DNA of 37,608 nucleotides, taken from positions 1 to 37,608 of IMG/VR virus record IMGVR_UViG_3300025666_000021. One strand, 5' to 3'. Each line of letters opens with the position of its first letter. Within the stretch, counting starts at the first letter, position 1. The translations under genes were made by a program, and so were the position numbers. This DNA comes from a virus. The notes under the pieces are model-generated. The model was not told the origin of the DNA and made no database searches. It saw only the letters and a program-made list of their open reading frames with translations. Below are positions 6,710-16,928 of this stretch, one piece after another.

Positions 6710-7069
6710 TTAATAAGTCCATAATACTTTTGGAGCTTTGTCTTTATCGATATCTACATGTATAAACGACTTGCCTATACCTATCCTTGTAAACCCAACT
6801 TCTCTTAATATACCTTCTAATAAAAATCTATCAGTTGAATTTGTGCACTTTATATCTACAGCTAATCCTTTTAAATGAGATGAGGTGGGTTTACCACCAA
6901 CCTCGGCATTGTGTTCAATTGTTCTATAGCCAGAATTTATAGCCATAGATTTACCATACTTTTTTCTAGCAACATCTAGCATACTTATTAGTTCATTACT
7001 AACTAGCTTTCCGCTGCCTAAAGAATCTGGAGAATCAAATTCTCCGTAAGTAAAATATTTAAACTTCAT
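6710..7069 (-). CDS. M15-type peptidoglycan peptidase, probable endolysin
   Basis: A 119-residue zinc peptidase of the M15 (VanY/L-Ala-D-Glu endopeptidase-like) family that would cleave cell-wall peptides at lysis. Zinc ligands in the usual order: H65 (TSSHLKG), D72 (LAVDIK) and H104 (FIHVD); INSGYR (45-49) is also typical. There is no signal peptide or membrane segment, so a holin is needed for access to the wall. It is the last gene of the - strand late block, its ATG overlapping the stop of the giant protein gene by one base (TAATG), and is followed by the shared terminator. The probable holins lie about 28 kb upstream in the same block. Confidence 0.88.
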   Translation of the reverse strand: MKFKYFTYGEFDSPDSLGSGKLVSNELISMLDVARKKYGKSMAINSGYRTIEHNAEVGGKPTSSHLKGLAVDIKCTNSTDRFLLEGILREVGFTRIGIGKSFIHVDIDKDKAPKVLWTY

Positions 7070-10000
7070 TATTTAAATTTAGGTGTTTTAAATTTAGGTG
7101 TTTTAAAAGCGTTTTTCTTCTTCTTTTTTGATGATTTCTTTTTATCTTTAGGAATATTTAAATCGTATTTAGACCATCCTAATAATAAACCTAGCCTTTG
7201 TATTTCATCAAGCTCCATGGTAGTTGCATCAACTATATTATTGATTTTTCGCATAGCCCTATCTAAAGGAATATTAGTTAAAGCGGAAGTTACTTGAGCA
7301 CCAGCCATTAAAGCTGGATTGTCTATAGAAAAACCTTTGTCTATTACTTCTTGTCTACTTCCTGGATATGTAAATTTACGACCAGCACTTTTTATTTGTT
7401 GATATTTATATCTTATTGGAGGAGAGAATCCTAATGCAGCATCGGCTACCCTGTCATAATCCTGAACAGTTTTACCTTGTTGTTTGTATATTTCAAGACC
7501 CATATCTTTTAGAGAATTTACGATATTACCACTAACACCACTTCCTCTAAGTAAAGATGAAGCCATACCATTAACTACATCTATGTACTTATTTTGTGTT
7601 TTTGCTTCTGCTTTTCTTTTAGCAGCAGTAGATGTGGTATCATCGTCGTCATCTCCCATAAGATCCATAAATAAAGCTTTTTGTAAGCCATTAAACAATA
7701 CATTTTGTAAAAATGAATAGTAAACTATTTTAGATATATTTGTTTTTTGATCTCCTCTACCCGCTTTAAGATCCATTGCAGATTTTTTAATTATTCTAGC
7801 GTACTGACTAGGCGTATTTGCAAATGATAATACAGTTCTTCCTAAAATTCCCGATTGTTGTTGGCTAATTTTATCAGGTCTACTTGATTGCTGTGATTCT
7901 TCTGCGGTTTCTTTGAAATCTAAAAAAGCTTTTTCTTTTGCTTCTTTTTCTGTATAAACTTTTTCGCCTTCAGCATTTGTTTCTTTTAAATAAGTTTTAT
8001 ATCTATTTCTAAAAAATGTAGATCCTCCTGAAGCAATAGCAAAACTATCTGCTAATTGCGTTGGTGTAAAACCTACTTTTAATATTTTAGCAATAACTCC
8101 ATTAATACCGCCTGCTTTAGCTATATCAGCTATTTCTGATTCTGTTACATTAAATTCAAGACCTCCTCTTCTATTTTTTAGATATTCAGAATTAAATAAC
8201 ATTTTAAAGTCACTCCAATATTGAGGTTGATTTGCAAAGGCGGCACCAGCTTTAAATATGTTGTTATCAGACATGTTTACAAAGTTACTTGCAGATATTA
8301 ATTGCAATACTGCAGATCTTTGATTTAAAAACATAATAGCTCCCGTTGAATTATTAACCCAGTCAGTAACTCTACCTCCTAAATAATCACCAGATATGTT
8401 TCTGTTTCTACCGGTTTTCATTCGATGTAACATGTTTTCCATTGCCTTGCGATAGCTTTTACCGTATACGCCTTCTAGTTTATTTAAGTTTTCTTTAGAA
8501 AAAATTTGATCTACATTAGCTTGCCATTGTTCTAAATGCTGAGCTCTTTTTGTAGTATTAATGCCTTGCAGTAAATCTGTAGAAACATTACCAGATACCC
8601 AGTTATTACTAGGCTCTGGATAAGGTGTACCTTTATTTATTAATCTAATTTTATTCGCAAACTCAATCAATTCTGGATTTTTAACAAATTCTTTAATAAC
8701 AGCATCAACCTCAGCTTTGTCTATACTTGGTATTTCATTACCTTGCTTAGACCATATATACATTCTTAAAGCATCTTCACCTGTATATTCTAAACCAGGC
8801 AATTTATCTTTCATTTTTTTAGTCAATGGCGATGTTCCTTTCCAGTCTTTACCAGCAATAGCTTCTGTAATTTCTTTTTTAATTTGCTTAAAATCTCTCA
8901 TTAAAGCATTACGCTCATTTGTAACAGCGGCATCTCCTCTAGCAAATGGATCAAGTAAATTCTTTTTATACCAAGCTAATTGCGCATTACCTTCTTTTCC
9001 TTTACCTAATGTTTTATATAACAATCCAACGAAATCTTCTGCAGATGGTGGTATGAATAGATCAAGTCTACCTTTATTTTTACCTGCTTTTACACCTCGA
9101 CTTTCGCTAAAAACATCTTCAGCTTTAACACCAGTTTTATTTTCTATTATTTTATTGAATGTTTTACTTAAATCTCCGGAATTTAAATCTTTTGATGCAA
9201 AAGCTTTTGCACTTACATCAATTTTATCCATTTCAGCTAAAGCTTGATCATTTGTTTTAATGTTTTTAATATCTGCCCCTGCTTCTTTTAATAATTTTAA
9301 ATTTGTTTTATTTGGAGGAGTTGATTCTTTTATAGATTTTTTAACTAAATAATTTCCCAGCAAACTTTTAGAGGGGGCGTGATAAAATTTATTTAGTTTT
9401 TTTACAATTTGTTTTGAAGTCATAACCAACGCATCTGCCCCTACAAGTTTTAAATATGATTGCATTTGAGGTGAAAACACACTGCCTAAAGCTTTGTCAG
9501 CTTCTACTCTAGATGTATTGTCCACAAGAGCACTTTCATATCCTGTGTTCAATTTTTTTAATCCAGGTTCAAGATCAACTAAACCTTCTTTTAATAAGTT
9601 GATTGCATCGGTTTTATATTTTACCGATTCTTTTAGATGCTCATTAGAAAATTTACCTTTTGTTGTTAATTCAAAAATTGTAAAAGGTGATGCAAGTCTA
9701 AACCCAAATTGTCTATTATGAGTAAACATTAAAGATAATTTTTCTATAGCCTTTATTCTTTCCGCAGGTTTTCCCTCATATTTAGAGTTTAAACTTTTAT
9801 TCATGCTTTTTATAATAGCATTGTGATAAGCAGTATTTAGCTCATTAGAAAATCTAAAATTTTCTTCGTATATTTTATCTATTTCTTTTTCTTTTGCTTT
9901 ATCTGTTAAGCTTTCATTTGAAGTTATATTTCTAACTTTTCCAACACCTGTATTATTTGAACCCTGGGATATTTCTGCAAAAAACTTTTGTTGACTTTTT

Positions 10001-13000
10001 TCTACTAAATCAAAAACAGGTTTCCATATAGAAGCATCAGCCTTGCTACCTAAAGTGCTTTCAAAATCTTTTAAAAATTGCTTAGTAGATTTACCCATTC
10101 CTCCGTCGTAGCCAAATGTTTCAGCTATAATAAAACCTTTTTCTCCTGATAAAGTTTTTTGGAACTCTAAGATTTTTTTAGGTATTAATTCTAATATTGA
10201 GGCAGCTTCTTCTCTAAATTCTTTATGTGCTTCAGTATTGTGCCCAATTTTATTATTGTTTAATATATTTAAATTAGTTTCTGTTTTTAAAACTTCTTGA
10301 CCTATTGCTTTTTTAATATTTTCAGCTATTAATTCTTTTGCTTCAGTAGTATTAATAAATGATCTAACAGCAGCTTCTGATAATCTTCCTGATAATTCAG
10401 TATCTAATTCACCTCTTGTATATTGATTTATTAAAGTTCTATATTGCGCTTCGTTACTAACCGCAAGATCTTTCATTTTTAAAACTTCTTCATATAAGTC
10501 TTTAGACGAAAAAGATCTATCTGCTTCACCTGAAGGTAATCTATCTAATTCTATAGAAACTTTTGATATAAAGTTTTCTCCTACATCATTACCCAATTCA
10601 GTTTGTCGTTCTTCTACAATCTTTTTAAATGTGTCAGATTCTATTTTTTCCATTATAGCATCTTTACCTATTTCCATGGCTATAGTTTCTATAAGAGATC
10701 TTCTTTTACCGTCTAATCTTTCATTACCAGTACCATCGCCTCCGAAGTATTTTTTCCATTCCGCAGGTGTTATATTTTTTTTCTTAAAAATAGCGTTACC
10801 TTGATCCGTAGCTTCTCTGGCTTGCTCTCCTGTTTTAGAATCTATTAATGGCTCAGCAAATATATTAAATCTTTTATTTATACTAGACTGACTTATATAA
10901 TTTTTATATAATTTAAAAGTGTTGTCAATAAATGCAGAATATTCCGGAGTGGGTATTGCATTTTTAAATGATTGACCAGGTATTTTAGGTATTTTTAATT
11001 TACCAGCTTCTTTTTCTATTTCTTTAAATAAACTTATTTTAAAAGCCTCTTGTTGATATTGATTAAAGTTTTTAAGTTTAACGGGTTTTCCTTCTACGGA
11101 TAATCCTTGCTTTGATAAGTAATCGTTTACTTCTTTGAATCCTCTTGCTTTAATGTTTACAGTTTTATCTCCAATAGTGATATCTGCATTGTCTCTGAAT
11201 AAAGCATAAGTAGCTTCCTCGCCTGACGATAGTTTAGCTTTAGCTATAGATCTAGCTCCTAATGTAGGAAACTTTAGCAGTAAAGTTTTTTCAGCTATAC
11301 TCGTTGCCTTGTCGTTAATATTTTCCGATAATTTAGCCACAGCTACTGCAGCTTTTCTAGAAACCCTGTCATTTTTAGATAAATCTAAAAAAGCAACGCT
11401 ACCTTCACCAGAAGAAGCCTCTTGCATTATTGCTTCTTGCTGGTTTTCTTCCATCCCCCCTAGCTTAATAGACTGCATTTGTTCAGCATATTCAGGTTTT
11501 TGCATAATACCAAGTATACGCTTGTCTATATCTCTTTCAAGCATTGTAGTTAAGGTAGCCTCTGCTTTTGTTCCTTTAGCTATGGCTTCAAGGTTATCCA
11601 ATCTAGAAGGCCCTTCGCTTTGTCTTATTTCACGTATTCCGTTTTCTTTAGCAAAGTTTTGAATTTCTTGTTTGCTTGGATTGTTATCTTTAACATATTT
11701 TATAACTTTTTGCCCTTCAAAATAAGGTTTTACAATGCCAGGAACTCCTCCTCTGTCCATTATTACAGCATCTGTAAGATTTTCAGCAAAATCGCTATCA
11801 ACAGGTATGCTATTTCTATCTATATACCTTCTTATTTTTTGTAAAACTCTAGGCCTATATGCAAATCCAACCATGACGCCAGTTGCATCTATGTTTATTC
11901 TTTTTTCGCTAATACCTTCTTCATAAGCTTTATTTACTTTACTAAATATATCCTTATTATCTACGTCTAATTCTTTAGAAGAAAAATCTTTAAGAGCCTC
12001 TGCTTTTGTTTTAATTTCAGCACCAGTTTCTAAATCTATTAATTTTTTACCATCAATTTCTATGTTGGAAAACTTTTCAAACTGTTTAGAAATATTTTTA
12101 CCTCCTTTTTCTATATTACCAAGATCATATAAAAATTCCAAAAGATCACTTGCTCTATTTATATTTTTTTCTCCAATTTCTAAAGGTTTTTTAGAAGACA
12201 AGTCTAGGCCTATTTTACCCGCGGTATTTTTAACTATTCTATTTATCCCTGTTAATAAGCCTTTACTTAAAAGCAAATCTTTGTATTTAGGATTTTGTAA
12301 AAATTCCGCAATATTCATCACGTATTCTTCAGGTCTTTGTGATTTGTCTTTATACTTTTCATTAATAATTTCTTGAAAAGTTTTATCCCCTAGTTCACCG
12401 AAGCGCTCTCCTTCTAAAGCTTTATTAACAGTTGTTTCAATACCTTCTTTAAATTTTTGGGCAACACCTTCATTATTTTTAAAAGCTAAATCCATTAAAG
12501 CATGCCCTACTTCTTGTGTAAAAACACCTGGTTTATATTTTGATAGATCAACTTGAAATTCATTTGATTCTGGAAAGTACTTAGCCTTACTGCCATCTAA
12601 AGCATTAGGCTCTTTTTCGTTTCTTATTATTTTTAGTACAGGAGTTTTACCTTTAGATTGGAAAACCCCCGATTTTTTTACATTGTCAAATGATTTTTCT
12701 ATACCAACTTTAGCTATTTCAATTTTAGACTCAGCAACAATAATTTCTTTTTCTAAAATTCTTTGTTCTCTATTTGAAATATTACCTTCATTGATTTTAG
12801 TTCTTGCACTGTTTATTTCTGAAGTTAATTCCCCAACATCTTTATTATAAAACGAAGCGTCCGCTCTTAGCAAGCTATTTTCTAATTCAATAGCATAATT
12901 TTCTTTTTGTTTTCTTTCTTTACCTTCTAATAAATAGTCACCCTCTGCATTTGTTTCAGTTAATAAACGCATAGCATCAGTAAAATTAGCTCTTTTTTTA

Positions 13001-15324
13001 GCAACACTCATAAAATCAACTGATTTTAGTTTTGTGACACCCATGCCTGCAAATGTAAAGAAATCTACTATTAATTTTTCAAAGCCTTTGCTTTGGTTTT
13101 CCATAGTATTTTCATTACCACTTTTTTTTCTTTCTTCAACTTCTTTTTCTGAAAGCAAAGCTCCAGTAGTTTTGTCATAATATATGCTACCATAGGTTTC
13201 GTTCATAAACTTTCCCCAATCAACATCTTTTGATAAAGATTTAAGCGCTTCTTCTGTAAATAAAGCTGCATTACTACCTGTCATACCACCTAATCCAGGC
13301 GCTACTATTTTTTGAAACACAGGTTCAAGAGCTTGGTATGGTCCACCAAATTTAACTTTACTTAAAAATTTATTTGCTAGTTGTCCACCCGCAAAAAACC
13401 CTACACCACCACCGGTTTGTGATTCACCACCTGTTACAATTTTAAATTTAGCCTCTTCTAAAAGAGCGTGATATATAAAACTTTCTGTTTGTTGTTTAAT
13501 AGTAGGGGTAAAATTTTTAGTTCTTTTAAGGTGTTTAGCCATTTTAAGTCCAAACTTAGTGGTAGCTAAAGTACCTCCTGTTACCGCATTTAATACACCA
13601 AATTTAATAATTTCCGGAACAAACCCACCTAAACCCTCTGCTATTTGAGTAGGTAATGATCTTCTGTAATTTTCTCGCTGAGATTTAGACATGTCTATCC
13701 CATAATCTGTTTGGAGCTCTTCTATCGCATCCAATTCCATTCTTCGAGTTGTACCTATACTTTTAGTTAAATCCTCCCCTATTGTAGCCGTACTCATCGC
13801 TCCTACAAATTCGCCTATCTTGTCACCAACTTGATTACCTATAGTTGATTTAATACTACCTGGATCTATGTTAAGCATAAATGTAGTAGTTAAAGCTTCT
13901 CTGTTTATATTTAACCTTATATTGTCTTTGTAAAGATCATCAAGCAAATTTGAAAAACCTGCTTGCCCGAGTGTTTCTTCTTTAGAACCTAATGTAGTTG
14001 CTTTACTTAATTCTTTGTTTATATCTGTTATGTTTCTAAGAGGTAATAAATCTTGATATTTTACTTCATAAATACCATCTTTATTAGGTTTATATCCTTT
14101 ACTTGATAAAGCATTTATTAAAGGAAAAAAAGATGATTTTAATTTTACTGTACGATTTTCTCTTTGTGTAAGATCTTGTGTTTCTAATACATTTAATACA
14201 AAAGCTTCCTCAAGCTGAGTAGCGGTTGATTTTTTGTATTGAGTAGTTTTAGCGTCAATTTCTTTTTTTAAATTTCTAGGTTTAGATTGCCCTGTAAGAA
14301 CATCTTTTTCTTTTTGGGATAAAGACATGTTTTTCCCTGTAATAGGATCAATCCAGTATTGAAAGTTTTTATTATAATCTTTTATAGCATCACTAGATGC
14401 TTCAGACAATGTAGCTATCTCTTGCGAAGCCTCAGCAGCCTGTGAAGCAGTGCCGTTATCTCTTACATCTCTTAGTTTTTTTAAACGAGAATTTATATTT
14501 GCTATAGTTGTTTGTTTAGGTGAAAGGTTTTTTGAATAATCTTTTACGCCTAATTCTATAGTAGCTGTATATCTTTTAGCATCGCGTAAGTCTTGTATTA
14601 CAGCACTTCTCTTTGTATTCTCTTCCTGTTTTTCTTTTTGTAAAGCGGTATCTATTCTTGCGTTTACAAGAGTGTTTATAGTGCTTTCTGCAGGGGCTAG
14701 TTGACTTGGGTTTAATCGATAAAAAGATTCTGTAATTTTATTTGTTAAAGCATTTCTCCACTCAGGATTTTTATTTAATTCTGTTATACTTTGCCCTTCA
14801 ATAGGATCTTTAAATATCATACCTTCCTCCAGTTGATAAGGGATGTTTGTGTTAAAAATGGCATCAACGGAAGAATTAAAATTGTCAGCTATTTCTTTAC
14901 CTTCTGGTGTAGTTAGGTTTTTTTCTATTTCTATTTCATCATTTAGATCAGCAATTATTTGACCCTTCATTGTTGTTCTAAAAGTTTTAGCTTTTTCAAG
15001 CCTGTCTTCTAATTCAATTAACCTTTCACTTTTAGGTTTAGGATCTAGTGAATCCAAAGAAGTATCTACCGAAGGTAACACCGTATCTTCTGGTTCCACA
15101 TACCCGGCTTGTGATGCTGTCATTGGTTGTTGCACTGCATCCGCATCCTCTACAGTACTTGTTGGAAAATCCACTTCTTCAGTTTTAACTTCAGTTACTT
15201 CTGTAACTTCTTCTTCAAAAGTAATATTATTTTTACTAGTATAATCTTCAAGAGATAATCCTGCTTTATCTGCTGCATTTTGAATCTCTTCTTCCGTGTA
15301 CTTTGATCCGTCGTATATATACAT
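7069..15324 (-). CDS. Giant 2751-aa virion protein, probable ejection protein (T7 gp16 position)
   Basis: The largest gene, 8.3 kb, in the place of T7 gp16 after gp14/gp15-like genes, so probably an internal protein ejected with DNA. The N-terminus (residues 1-100: YTEEEIQNAADKAGLSLEDY then an acidic linker) and a conserved C-terminal region (about 2040-2520, with RMKTGRNRN, WVNNSTGAIMFLNQRSAVLQ, SFANTPSQYARI) match giant proteins common in marine phages. Glycine-rich hydrophobic patches (about 560-680) may touch membranes. A segment around 937-941 (TQEVGHALMD) looks like a zinc-metallopeptidase helix in which the first His of HExxH is Gln, so probably inactive. No RNA polymerase motif was found. 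The end is lysine-rich with a duplicated KTPKF. Long internal helices suggest an elongated protein. Exact activity unknown. Confidence 0.8.
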   Translation of the reverse strand: MYIYDGSKYTEEEIQNAADKAGLSLEDYTSKNNITFEEEVTEVTEVKTEEVDFPTSTVEDADAVQQPMTASQAGYVEPEDTVLPSVDTSLDSLDPKPKSERLIELEDRLEKAKTFRTTMKGQIIADLNDEIEIEKNLTTPEGKEIADNFNSSVDAIFNTNIPYQLEEGMIFKDPIEGQSITELNKNPEWRNALTNKITESFYRLNPSQLAPAESTINTLVNARIDTALQKEKQEENTKRSAVIQDLRDAKRYTATIELGVKDYSKNLSPKQTTIANINSRLKKLRDVRDNGTASQAAEASQEIATLSEASSDAIKDYNKNFQYWIDPITGKNMSLSQKEKDVLTGQSKPRNLKKEIDAKTTQYKKSTATQLEEAFVLNVLETQDLTQRENRTVKLKSSFFPLINALSSKGYKPNKDGIYEVKYQDLLPLRNITDINKELSKATTLGSKEETLGQAGFSNLLDDLYKDNIRLNINREALTTTFMLNIDPGSIKSTIGNQVGDKIGEFVGAMSTATIGEDLTKSIGTTRRMELDAIEELQTDYGIDMSKSQRENYRRSLPTQIAEGLGGFVPEIIKFGVLNAVTGGTLATTKFGLKMAKHLKRTKNFTPTIKQQTESFIYHALLEEAKFKIVTGGESQTGGGVGFFAGGQLANKFLSKVKFGGPYQALEPVFQKIVAPGLGGMTGSNAALFTEEALKSLSKDVDWGKFMNETYGSIYYDKTTGALLSEKEVEERKKSGNENTMENQSKGFEKLIVDFFTFAGMGVTKLKSVDFMSVAKKRANFTDAMRLLTETNAEGDYLLEGKERKQKENYAIELENSLLRADASFYNKDVGELTSEINSARTKINEGNISNREQRILEKEIIVAESKIEIAKVGIEKSFDNVKKSGVFQSKGKTPVLKIIRNEKEPNALDGSKAKYFPESNEFQVDLSKYKPGVFTQEVGHALMDLAFKNNEGVAQKFKEGIETTVNKALEGERFGELGDKTFQEIINEKYKDKSQRPEEYVMNIAEFLQNPKYKDLLLSKGLLTGINRIVKNTAGKIGLDLSSKKPLEIGEKNINRASDLLEFLYDLGNIEKGGKNISKQFEKFSNIEIDGKKLIDLETGAEIKTKAEALKDFSSKELDVDNKDIFSKVNKAYEEGISEKRINIDATGVMVGFAYRPRVLQKIRRYIDRNSIPVDSDFAENLTDAVIMDRGGVPGIVKPYFEGQKVIKYVKDNNPSKQEIQNFAKENGIREIRQSEGPSRLDNLEAIAKGTKAEATLTTMLERDIDKRILGIMQKPEYAEQMQSIKLGGMEENQQEAIMQEASSGEGSVAFLDLSKNDRVSRKAAVAVAKLSENINDKATSIAEKTLLLKFPTLGARSIAKAKLSSGEEATYALFRDNADITIGDKTVNIKARGFKEVNDYLSKQGLSVEGKPVKLKNFNQYQQEAFKISLFKEIEKEAGKLKIPKIPGQSFKNAIPTPEYSAFIDNTFKLYKNYISQSSINKRFNIFAEPLIDSKTGEQAREATDQGNAIFKKKNITPAEWKKYFGGDGTGNERLDGKRRSLIETIAMEIGKDAIMEKIESDTFKKIVEERQTELGNDVGENFISKVSIELDRLPSGEADRSFSSKDLYEEVLKMKDLAVSNEAQYRTLINQYTRGELDTELSGRLSEAAVRSFINTTEAKELIAENIKKAIGQEVLKTETNLNILNNNKIGHNTEAHKEFREEAASILELIPKKILEFQKTLSGEKGFIIAETFGYDGGMGKSTKQFLKDFESTLGSKADASIWKPVFDLVEKSQQKFFAEISQGSNNTGVGKVRNITSNESLTDKAKEKEIDKIYEENFRFSNELNTAYHNAIIKSMNKSLNSKYEGKPAERIKAIEKLSLMFTHNRQFGFRLASPFTIFELTTKGKFSNEHLKESVKYKTDAINLLKEGLVDLEPGLKKLNTGYESALVDNTSRVEADKALGSVFSPQMQSYLKLVGADALVMTSKQIVKKLNKFYHAPSKSLLGNYLVKKSIKESTPPNKTNLKLLKEAGADIKNIKTNDQALAEMDKIDVSAKAFASKDLNSGDLSKTFNKIIENKTGVKAEDVFSESRGVKAGKNKGRLDLFIPPSAEDFVGLLYKTLGKGKEGNAQLAWYKKNLLDPFARGDAAVTNERNALMRDFKQIKKEITEAIAGKDWKGTSPLTKKMKDKLPGLEYTGEDALRMYIWSKQGNEIPSIDKAEVDAVIKEFVKNPELIEFANKIRLINKGTPYPEPSNNWVSGNVSTDLLQGINTTKRAQHLEQWQANVDQIFSKENLNKLEGVYGKSYRKAMENMLHRMKTGRNRNISGDYLGGRVTDWVNNSTGAIMFLNQRSAVLQLISASNFVNMSDNNIFKAGAAFANQPQYWSDFKMLFNSEYLKNRRGGLEFNVTESEIADIAKAGGINGVIAKILKVGFTPTQLADSFAIASGGSTFFRNRYKTYLKETNAEGEKVYTEKEAKEKAFLDFKETAEESQQSSRPDKISQQQSGILGRTVLSFANTPSQYARIIKKSAMDLKAGRGDQKTNISKIVYYSFLQNVLFNGLQKALFMDLMGDDDDDTTSTAAKRKAEAKTQNKYIDVVNGMASSLLRGSGVSGNIVNSLKDMGLEIYKQQGKTVQDYDRVADAALGFSPPIRYKYQQIKSAGRKFTYPGSRQEVIDKGFSIDNPALMAGAQVTSALTNIPLDRAMRKINNIVDATTMELDEIQRLGLLLGWSKYDLNIPKDKKKSSKKKKKNAFKTPKFKTPKFK
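7075..7104 (-). repeat. Tandem 15-bp duplication at the 3' end of the giant gene
   Basis: Two perfect copies of AAATTTAGGTGTTTT (+ strand) at 7075-7089 and 7090-7104, encoding the repeated peptide KTPKF at the extreme C-terminus of the giant virion protein. It looks like a recent in-frame slippage duplication. Confidence 0.85.
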
Positions 15325-15340
15325 TTTTTTAATTTAATTA

Positions 15341-16909
15341 TTATGGTAACTTAGGTCTATCTTGATTTCCTCCGATTATTGCTTTAAGCAATCTATCCCT
15401 TTCAGAAGGTTCTATTCCAGGAATTAATAAATCTAACATTGAATTATTTAGTTCTTTAGGATCAGAAATATCAACTGGTATTATTGCTCCAGAAGAAGTT
15501 CTATAAGCCAAATCTGTTTTGGGCCGCACATCTTCCCAGCTTTCTTCAGTATTTCCATCTTGCCTTAAATATAAAGCTTTTAAATCTTCTGTTCTTACAA
15601 TTTTAGGATCAGACCCTCTGCGTTTAGAATTAATTACATCTACAAAAGCACCTAACTTATCTAAATTAAAATTTTTACTTCCTTTTTGTTTTTTGCTATC
15701 TGTTAAAGATTTTATTTCATTTAAGACTTTTTTTCCTAGAGATACTCTACCTTTAAATTTTTTACTTGCTTCTGTTAATTTAGTTGTTTTTTCGTCACCT
15801 GTTTTATCATATACTTTTCTTAAAGGTTTTTCTACCCCCAAACCTTCTTCTTTTATAAGCATTTTAGCATAAGCTATTTGAGTTCTATTAAGAAAAGGAT
15901 CAATTATTTTGCTAGTAGCATCCCTGTCCCATGTAGCCTTATCTGGGTCTATTATTTTAAAAGCATCTCCTAGATCAGGCATACCAGGCATTGTAGGAAT
16001 TTTATCTATATATTCTAACATTTTGTTGTTACTTAGCCTAACAGCGGGTTGTGCTCCTATGCCTATTATATAAGAATCTGATTTTTTTCTAACATCCTCT
16101 ATTAAACGAGCCATGTCTACTTCTTGATATTCTTGGGTGTAACTCCCTGTTACGTTTCCTTCACTATCTTTAATTGGAACTCTTCTAGTTTTAACACCCT
16201 CTTTGTAATAATTTACTTTTGTTTCTTTAATTCCAACACCAACTTCTTTCATATTTTTAGTAGGGTTGGGTACTACAGGAAGATCAAAAGCTCTGTTAGC
16301 ATCTGTACCTATTTTATTTCCTTCGCCGTCATACGAAACAACTTCAGTATATCCTCTACTTAAATTGCTATCCCATCGCATGGTTCCAATAGATCTACCA
16401 GCTGTACTACCTACTTGCCCTTCAACATCTAATGTTTTATAAAGATTAGGTGATACAAATTTATCTATTCCGTCAAAATCTCCTGGAGGTATCTCCATCG
16501 TATCATTGTATGACTGCATTTTTGCTTCCGTTTGCTTAGCGTCTTCTAAAATTTGATTAGGAATTGTTTGAAGCCATGATAACTCTTTAGCATTATCTGT
16601 AGTAAATTTTAAAGGAGAATCGAGTTGTTTTTTTATTAATTCATTGTGTCTAGTTAAAGCTCCTTCTAAAGGGGTTTGCCAATCAGTTGCACTGTTTTTA
16701 ATATCAGCAGCATTATAAGCATTTAAAAATTTACCCTGTGCAGAATTAAGCTTTTGAACTCTTTCAACATTTTCTTTTTCTCGCTGCTTGTAATTTGCTT
16801 GAATTGTTTTTATAGCACCAGTAGTTGCACCAGTAATTTGCTTAAGCATATTTTGTATATGTTGGCCTGACTGTGTGTCTACTACTTGTTGTGGATTTCT
16901 ATAACTCAT
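15341..16909 (-). CDS. Probable internal virion/ejection protein (T7 gp15 position)
   Basis: A 522-residue protein without recognised catalytic motif. Residues 1-130 are strongly helical and hydrophilic (MLKQITGATTGAIKTIQANY, KQREKENVERVQKLNSAQG), the middle (150-250) contains turn- and beta-rich sequence, and the remainder is charged and Lys-rich. It lies between a membrane-patch gp14-like protein and the giant gp16-like protein, the same order as the three T7 core/ejection proteins, and is co-transcribed with them. By synteny it is likely an internal virion protein forming part of the DNA-ejection channel. The start ATG (MSYRNPQQ) has an AT-rich leader (AAAAAATAAAAC). Role is inferred from position only. 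Confidence 0.65.
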   Translation of the reverse strand: MSYRNPQQVVDTQSGQHIQNMLKQITGATTGAIKTIQANYKQREKENVERVQKLNSAQGKFLNAYNAADIKNSATDWQTPLEGALTRHNELIKKQLDSPLKFTTDNAKELSWLQTIPNQILEDAKQTEAKMQSYNDTMEIPPGDFDGIDKFVSPNLYKTLDVEGQVGSTAGRSIGTMRWDSNLSRGYTEVVSYDGEGNKIGTDANRAFDLPVVPNPTKNMKEVGVGIKETKVNYYKEGVKTRRVPIKDSEGNVTGSYTQEYQEVDMARLIEDVRKKSDSYIIGIGAQPAVRLSNNKMLEYIDKIPTMPGMPDLGDAFKIIDPDKATWDRDATSKIIDPFLNRTQIAYAKMLIKEEGLGVEKPLRKVYDKTGDEKTTKLTEASKKFKGRVSLGKKVLNEIKSLTDSKKQKGSKNFNLDKLGAFVDVINSKRRGSDPKIVRTEDLKALYLRQDGNTEESWEDVRPKTDLAYRTSSGAIIPVDISDPKELNNSMLDLLIPGIEPSERDRLLKAIIGGNQDRPKLP

Positions 16910-16928
16910 GTTTTATTTTTTATGATTT

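Noticed and set aside
8717-9247. 176-aa + strand open frame opposite the giant gene
   Set aside because: Antisense shadow of an AT-rich coding region, with low-complexity Leu/Ser/Ile composition and no leader; the opposite strand has clear coding sequence.
7069-15324. Giant protein as a virion RNA polymerase like N4 or crAss-like phages
   Set aside because: No DxDxD-type or single-subunit polymerase motif was seen; the conserved parts fit ejection or polyvalent proteins of marine phages.
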